DNA of 51,095 nt from assembly GCA_021774075.1 (NCBI GenBank), contig JAJFJK010000221.1, forward strand, positions 1 to 51,095, given 5' to 3'. The first letter of the stretch is position 1. The number at the start of each line of letters is the position of its first letter. The stretch is from Nitrosomonas sp. Its GTDB lineage: Bacteria; Pseudomonadota; Gammaproteobacteria; Burkholderiales; Nitrosomonadaceae. Made by a program: the position numbers and the translations under genes. Below, piece by piece: positions 47,466-51,095 of this stretch. Below the pieces are notes generated by a model. The model saw only the letters and a program-made list of their open reading frames with translations, was not told where the DNA came from and did not search any database.

Positions 47466-47567
47466 GGGTGGCGAGCCAGACCCCCGGCACTCGCAAAAAA
47501 TAGCTGTGGCTGCTTCCTTCCGGACCTGACCAGATTCACTACCATGCAATGCGGGGAGGCCCGCCAT
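47466..47567 (-). ncRNA. ffs: Signal recognition particle RNA (4.5S RNA)
   Basis: The RNA core of the bacterial signal recognition particle. Read on the minus strand, the invariant domain IV is present: GGTCAGGTCCGGAAGGAAG followed by CAGCC, forming the GGAA tetraloop hairpin and the symmetric and asymmetric internal loops that bind Ffh. The outer ends pair (GGCGGGC near the 5' end with GCTCGCC near the 3' end), giving a molecule of about 102 nucleotides. The ends are estimated from this pairing. It is upstream of dnaX on the same strand, a common arrangement; a weak GCATC/GATGC hairpin at 47438-47452 might end it. Confidence 0.93.
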
Positions 47568-47610
47568 AAAAACTTTGTTTAATCAAATTACAACTCTGCG
47601 TCCAGCGACA

Positions 47611-47879
47611 TTAGTACTCTTTCAATTTGATATTGACGGATTCAGCGTTCACAAGATGTTTCGGCACAAGGCGCAGAACACAGACAATGGTTATTCCATT
47701 GGCAAGTGCTGCAACACAGTGACGGGACATCTTGTGAGCGCCCTGCGGGTTAGCTTTTCAGCGCCACTGGCGGTGTTAGATCTTTTGACAAGGGAATGAC
47801 CATTGCCTACAAGATCTGCCTTACCAGTAACACTGAAAAGCTAACTGAACCCATCAATATCAAATTGAAAGAGTACTAG
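47611..47879. mobile_element. Family-B MITE, full copy 2
   Basis: A 269-bp non-coding element with 35-bp inverted ends at 47611-47645 and 47845-47879. They share TAGTACTCTTTCAATTTGAT with its exact complement and an inner TTCAG/CTGAA. The outer tetramers are TTAG and CTAG. Two internal stems are present: CACAAGATG (47650) with CATCTTGTG (47728), and GTTAGCTTTTCAG (47749) with CTGAAAAGCTAAC (47833). Stem 1 encloses ACAAGGCGCAG, TGGTTATTCCA and TGCAACACAG; stem 2 encloses an inverted version (GGGAATGACCATTGCC at 47792). It fills most of the 442-base gap between the SRP RNA and the thioesterase gene; the rest, 47880-48009, holds only small hairpins. Confidence 0.82.
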
Positions 47880-47987
47880 CATCACACAACTGCCAGACTA
47901 TTACAATTGATTTGCATTAAAAAGTGTCGGCAGTATACCACAACAGCTATTCGTGTCTCACCACAGGTGAGCGGTAAGTTACAAAGT

Positions 47988-48010
47988 AAATAATTTAAGT
48001 CAAATTATTT
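47988..48010. terminator. AT-rich hairpin at the end of the thioesterase gene
   Basis: A perfect 9-bp stem AAATAATTT/AAATTATTT with a five-base loop touches the thioesterase stop codon on the minus strand. It has no GC pairs, so it is a weak candidate terminator. A separate CTCACC/GGTGAG hairpin lies at 47957-47971. Confidence 0.3.
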
Positions 48011-48441
48011 TATATGTCTGCTTGCACATTTCTAATCGCAGCTAAAATGTTGTCAGAAATTAATGTTGACCGACCGCTGGCAAAATCCACAAAAACAATT
48101 TCCGCACTGCCTTCAGCAGCAATTTTTTCAAGTTTCTGGCTATGAATCACATACTTCATGGTCAGTCGTTTTTCTTTTATCTGCGAAACAGTCGCACCAA
48201 GGATTATCGTGTCTGGATAGGTTAGCGGCAGCAGATATTTACACTCGGTTGCACCAAGAATTGGACCTACTTGGGTCTTTTCCATTTCTTCTAGCACGCC
48301 GATACTTTCAAAATACTTCAACCGAACATTTTCAAAATATCGAAAATAGACTACATTATTGATATGCTGTAGCGCATCCATATCGCCCCAATCCAATTCT
48401 TTCTGTAGCGTAATCGGGAACCCTGTCATTTGCAATGTCAT
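48010..48441 (-). CDS. Acyl-CoA thioesterase (YbgC/4-HBT hotdog family)
   Basis: A 143-residue single-hotdog thioesterase that hydrolyses acyl-CoA. The catalytic region is LDWGDMDALQHINNVVYFRYFENVRLKYFE (in pieces), with the Asp of the 4-hydroxybenzoyl-CoA thioesterase class and HINNVVY. VSQIKEKRLTMKYVI and GSAEIVFVDF complete the fold. GAGG precedes the ATG by nine bases. There is no operon partner that reveals the acyl chain; the upstream gene set is 80 bases away on the same strand. Confidence 0.88.
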   Translation of the reverse strand: MTLQMTGFPITLQKELDWGDMDALQHINNVVYFRYFENVRLKYFESIGVLEEMEKTQVGPILGATECKYLLPLTYPDTIILGATVSQIKEKRLTMKYVIHSQKLEKIAAEGSAEIVFVDFASGRSTLISDNILAAIRNVQADI

Positions 48442-48524
48442 TTTATGTGCCTCAAATGATTAAAAATTTGTTTCAAAACCTTCTCTCTTCGCCACGATGA
48501 CTATTCTCGAACAAACGTTGAGTT

Positions 48525-48947
48525 CTATGCCTTGACCTTTCTAAGGTTGCTTGAAACGATCCACCCTACAGCCATTGCAATCAAAAATACTAACGATATA
48601 AAACATTTGGGAAAGCCGGTCTCAGTAGCTGGACAATTGGCAAAACCAAAAACCTCACCGGTAGAACCCATCAAAGCCAGTAGAAAAGCCGGTATGAACC
48701 CTGTCGCAAAAATGATCAGCGGCCAGCGCCCTTGCTTTTTTGCCAGGGCCATGCCCCAAGCGATGGTAATGAGAACATAGCAAACCAACACAACCACGCA
48801 AGCCGGCATCATATCAAACAGAACAGGGCAAGTCTGTGTGCCGCCCAAATGCAGCGCAGAAAGCGAAAATACGACATAAGCGGCAAAAGCAGAAAACCCC
48901 ACCCCCAGTAAACACAGTCCTGTATTTAAGAATTCCTTTGATTTCAT
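48525..48947 (-). CDS. Small four-helix membrane protein of unknown function
   Basis: A 140-residue protein with four hydrophobic segments: CLLGVGFSAFAAYVVFSLSA, ACVVVLVCYVLITIAWGMAL, LIIFATGFIPAFLLALMG and CFISLVFLIAMAVGWIVSS. Cys residues lie in or next to the loops (GGTQTCPVLFDMMPAC; FANCPATETGFPKCF), possibly forming disulfides. No family was recognised. Its ATG overlaps the stop codon of the FG-GAP protein gene (ATGA), so the two are translated together and may work together. Confidence 0.75.
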   Translation of the reverse strand: MKSKEFLNTGLCLLGVGFSAFAAYVVFSLSALHLGGTQTCPVLFDMMPACVVVLVCYVLITIAWGMALAKKQGRWPLIIFATGFIPAFLLALMGSTGEVFGFANCPATETGFPKCFISLVFLIAMAVGWIVSSNLRKVKA

Positions 48948-50566
48948 AGTTTATCAGGATCAAAGGTAATGCTGCGGTTATAGCCTACATTTGTAATACG
49001 GAATTTGCGGCCATTTTGCAGTTGCATATCCACGCTGGCGACCACACCGTCCCTGCCAAGTCCAAAGAATACAGTACCAGTTTGTGACGATGACAAGCCC
49101 TCATTTTTCACAATGTAGTCTGTCAGCGTGCGTCCATCCGTTAGCGTCACCGTGATTTTTGCGCCCAGGCAATAAACATTGTCCGGCATGGCGAAATTCA
49201 GATAACGGTTCTCCCCAGCGTTGCTGATCAGCGCCTTAGATTTACCATGCAAATTAACATGAATAATATCGGGATAGCCATCCTGATTAAAATCACTAAT
49301 GAGCGGCGTAATGCCATACGCTTTGTTGACAGCATTCGCTTCGCTTTCAGCGGATGCAAATAGACCATCATCTCTTTGCAACAACAATCGCCCAGGCAAC
49401 TTAATCAGTTTATGCGGCGGCAGGTCGACATAGTTTTCGGATACCAGCAAATCCTGACGACCATCCAGGTTGAAGTCCTCAAACACCGCGCCCCATGAAA
49501 ACTCATAGTCGGCCACTTTAACGTCTTCAGCCACATCAGTGAATTTGAGTTCGCCGTCATTGCGCCAGAGTATCCATTGCTTGATGTAAACGTCCTCCTC
49601 TCTGAGATCACCTTTGGCCATAAAATCGGGTGCTGTTGTGCCGACATTTGAGAAAAAGATGTCCATGTCGCCATCATTATCAACATCACCCACGGCTACC
49701 GTCATGGGATAACCGTACTTGCCGCTCATAGGGGTTTGTTGGTTGGTAAATTGCATATTGCCGTTATTTTTATAAACTCGCGCTTCCCCAGTGTCATAAG
49801 CCACGATCAGGTCGGGTGTCAGGTTATCATCCAGATCAATGAAAGTGCCCTGAAACGTATTGTGCAAATAGGACAACCCGGCACGCTCGGTGATATTGGT
49901 AAAAGTGTTATCGCCATTATTCAGCAGCAAAAAACTCTCGCCGCCGTAACCTTCCTTGTGGAAGATATTCTGGCCCTCTACATGTTCTCGTTTGATGTAA
50001 TTAGCGACATACAGATCCACCGCACCGTCATTATTCAAATCAGTCATGGCAAATGAAAGCGCTGTGTAGCGCTCCATCCCATCAATTTCAATTTTACTTT
50101 TTGCAAAGCCCGTATCGATGCGCGTGTACAGATAAACACCGGACTTGCGTGCAACAAACATATCGCTACGGCCATCATTATTTGTATCGATGACAGAGGC
50201 ACCATAGGTCACGTCATCTGCATCTTTTTCAAATTCAATTGTATTTGTGATGTCAACAAAACCTTTCTCGGTATATTTGAAAAACCCGTCGGGCTGATTC
50301 ATGCCGCCACCGAGAAAGACCTCCTCCACACCATCATTATCTAAATCAATTACCGCAGAGGCCATAAATGGTAGAGAATTTGACTTTTGATAGACATGGG
50401 TAAAATCAAGCGGCACTTCTGTAAATTTTGGTATCAGCGTATTCGCATCAGGTCTTATATCTGGATATGGATTTTGCGCATCCATATAAAAACGCCCGGC
50501 CACAAATGCCATCATGGCAATCACCAGCAATGGTATAAAACGCAAAACTTTGAATATTTTTTTCAT
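48944..50566 (-). CDS. FG-GAP repeat (CRTAC1/UnbV-like) exported protein
   Basis: A 540-residue protein with an N-terminal membrane or signal helix (FIPLLVIAMMAFVAGRFYM) and seven FG-GAP/VCBS repeats with calcium-type loops: DLDNDGVEEVF, DTNNDGRSDMF, DLNNDGAVDLYV, DLDDNLTPDLI, DVDNDGDMDIFF, DFNLDGRQDLL and DFNQDGYPDII. Seven repeats fit an integrin-like beta-propeller. The C-terminal part (VTLTDGRTLTDYIVKNEGLSSSQ, in pieces; VFFGLGRDG) is ASPIC/UnbV-like. GAGGGG precedes the ATG. The substrate or partner is unknown; neighbouring small membrane proteins are co-oriented on both sides. Confidence 0.88.
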   Translation of the reverse strand: MKKIFKVLRFIPLLVIAMMAFVAGRFYMDAQNPYPDIRPDANTLIPKFTEVPLDFTHVYQKSNSLPFMASAVIDLDNDGVEEVFLGGGMNQPDGFFKYTEKGFVDITNTIEFEKDADDVTYGASVIDTNNDGRSDMFVARKSGVYLYTRIDTGFAKSKIEIDGMERYTALSFAMTDLNNDGAVDLYVANYIKREHVEGQNIFHKEGYGGESFLLLNNGDNTFTNITERAGLSYLHNTFQGTFIDLDDNLTPDLIVAYDTGEARVYKNNGNMQFTNQQTPMSGKYGYPMTVAVGDVDNDGDMDIFFSNVGTTAPDFMAKGDLREEDVYIKQWILWRNDGELKFTDVAEDVKVADYEFSWGAVFEDFNLDGRQDLLVSENYVDLPPHKLIKLPGRLLLQRDDGLFASAESEANAVNKAYGITPLISDFNQDGYPDIIHVNLHGKSKALISNAGENRYLNFAMPDNVYCLGAKITVTLTDGRTLTDYIVKNEGLSSSQTGTVFFGLGRDGVVASVDMQLQNGRKFRITNVGYNRSITFDPDKL

Positions 50567-50590
50567 ATTTTTATCCCCTCGGATACTAAA

Positions 50591-51082
50591 TTAACGAATT
50601 TTTATTGCTTGAATCATTGAAAAAATAAAGAAAATCCCAAATGCGACATTGAGCGCGATCGGCATGATGTACTTCCCGATCTCGGGTGCAAAGACATAAA
50701 CCACAAAAGAGCCGATCAGCAATACAATTGGGTTAAAAATTGCGTGCCATTTCTGGTAATGTGAACGGCCGGTTAGAACTAAACCAATGAATATTAGGGA
50801 CAACGTCAAGGTTGTTACGCGAATAATCGTTAACAATGTTTCATATCTGAGTTGATATAAGGCAATGAGCTCATCGACATTGATGCCTGTTTGCTGAAAA
50901 TGTATCAGCGCCCCAATACTAGCTCTGGAACTAATCCAATCTGCGCCAACCATAAAACCGTACGCGCCAAGGACAAAAGCAGTAAACGCAAGTTTCTGAC
51001 CGGCCGGTTTTAACATCAAATAAATATGCCAGCACCCCGCAACATAAAGCGGCGCACCCAGCACACAAAAAAAATGCCCCAT
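50591..51082 (-). CDS. Multi-pass membrane protein of unknown function (5' end possibly beyond the window)
   Basis: At least 163 residues with about five hydrophobic segments: FFCVLGAPLYVAGCWHIYLM, LAFTAFVLGAYGFMVGA, ITLTLSLIFIGLVLTG-like, IFNPIVLLIGSFVVYVFAP and IMPIALNVAFGIFFIFSM. No family was confidently recognised. The reading frame stays open from the ATG at 51082 to the window edge, so the true start may lie outside. It lies 24 bases upstream of the FG-GAP protein gene on the same strand and is probably in its operon. Confidence 0.7.
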   Translation of the reverse strand: MGHFFCVLGAPLYVAGCWHIYLMLKPAGQKLAFTAFVLGAYGFMVGADWISSRASIGALIHFQQTGINVDELIALYQLRYETLLTIIRVTTLTLSLIFIGLVLTGRSHYQKWHAIFNPIVLLIGSFVVYVFAPEIGKYIMPIALNVAFGIFFIFSMIQAIKIR

Positions 51083-51095
51083 CGTCTGGCGCTCA

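Overview
The window is a proteobacterial chromosome segment. It carries a polar-type flagellar block (flhB-flhA-flhF-fleN-fliA-motC-motD plus flgM-flgN), LPS and peptidoglycan genes of Gram-negative type (lptC, ampD), and conserved housekeeping loci (dnaX-ybaB with the SRP RNA, tmk-holB, valS, nadA, tadA, prmB, rluB). The flagellar gene order and the paired MotC/MotD stator suggest a beta- or gammaproteobacterium, possibly a Nitrosomonadales-like betaproteobacterium. That taxonomic guess is inference only. No tRNA, rRNA, CRISPR array, prophage or intact transposase gene was found.

Layout. 1-4.3 kb: an IS-like inverted repeat, a secreted matrixin-type metalloprotease behind a small secreted unknown, a hemerythrin-domain protein and an orphan lptC, interleaved with two copies of a 141-bp MITE (family A). 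4.3-10.6 kb: nadA, a REC-EAL c-di-GMP phosphodiesterase, and a convergent 1270-aa hybrid kinase ending in REC and HPt domains. 10.6-14.5 kb: a 270-bp MITE (family B), a lipoprotein aminopeptidase and a penicillin-acylase-family hydrolase. 14.7-23.4 kb: export, placement, sigma-28 and motor genes, closed by flgN and flgM; flgM has a recognisable sigma-28 promoter. 23.5-28.5 kb: an EI24-type membrane protein and a four-gene MacAB-like exporter (adaptor, ATPase, two permeases). 28.6-34.1 kb: a membrane-anchored MutS-like ATPase, a haloalkane-dehalogenase-like hydrolase with a GDCCVxC-type mini-protein, an ECF sigma factor with a zf-HC2 anti-sigma candidate, and an HD-GYP protein. 34.1-47.6 kb: mostly housekeeping genes on the minus strand (valS, holB, tmk, ftsH, L,D-transpeptidase, tadA, rluB, ybaB, dnaX, 4.5S RNA) with a few plus-strand genes (GlcG/HbpS-like, ampD, DUF4399, prmB). 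47.6-51.1 kb: a second full family-B MITE, an acyl-CoA thioesterase and a three-gene set built around a seven-repeat FG-GAP/CRTAC1-like protein.

The flagellar cluster covers protein export (FlhB/FlhA), placement and number control (FlhF/FleN), late-gene transcription (FliA), its antagonist (FlgM) and an alternative stator (MotC/MotD). REC-EAL, HD-GYP and the HPt hybrid kinase add a c-di-GMP and phosphorelay layer.

The least explained signal is the repeats. Two small-element families with unrelated termini (A: three copies; B: two full copies plus fragments) share the same internal syntax: AAGGC, a central palindrome, then a GYAACRCAG-like box. In family B this module occurs twice in inverted orientation. 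These elements sit at gene ends and promoters, and one supplies the stop codon of holB.
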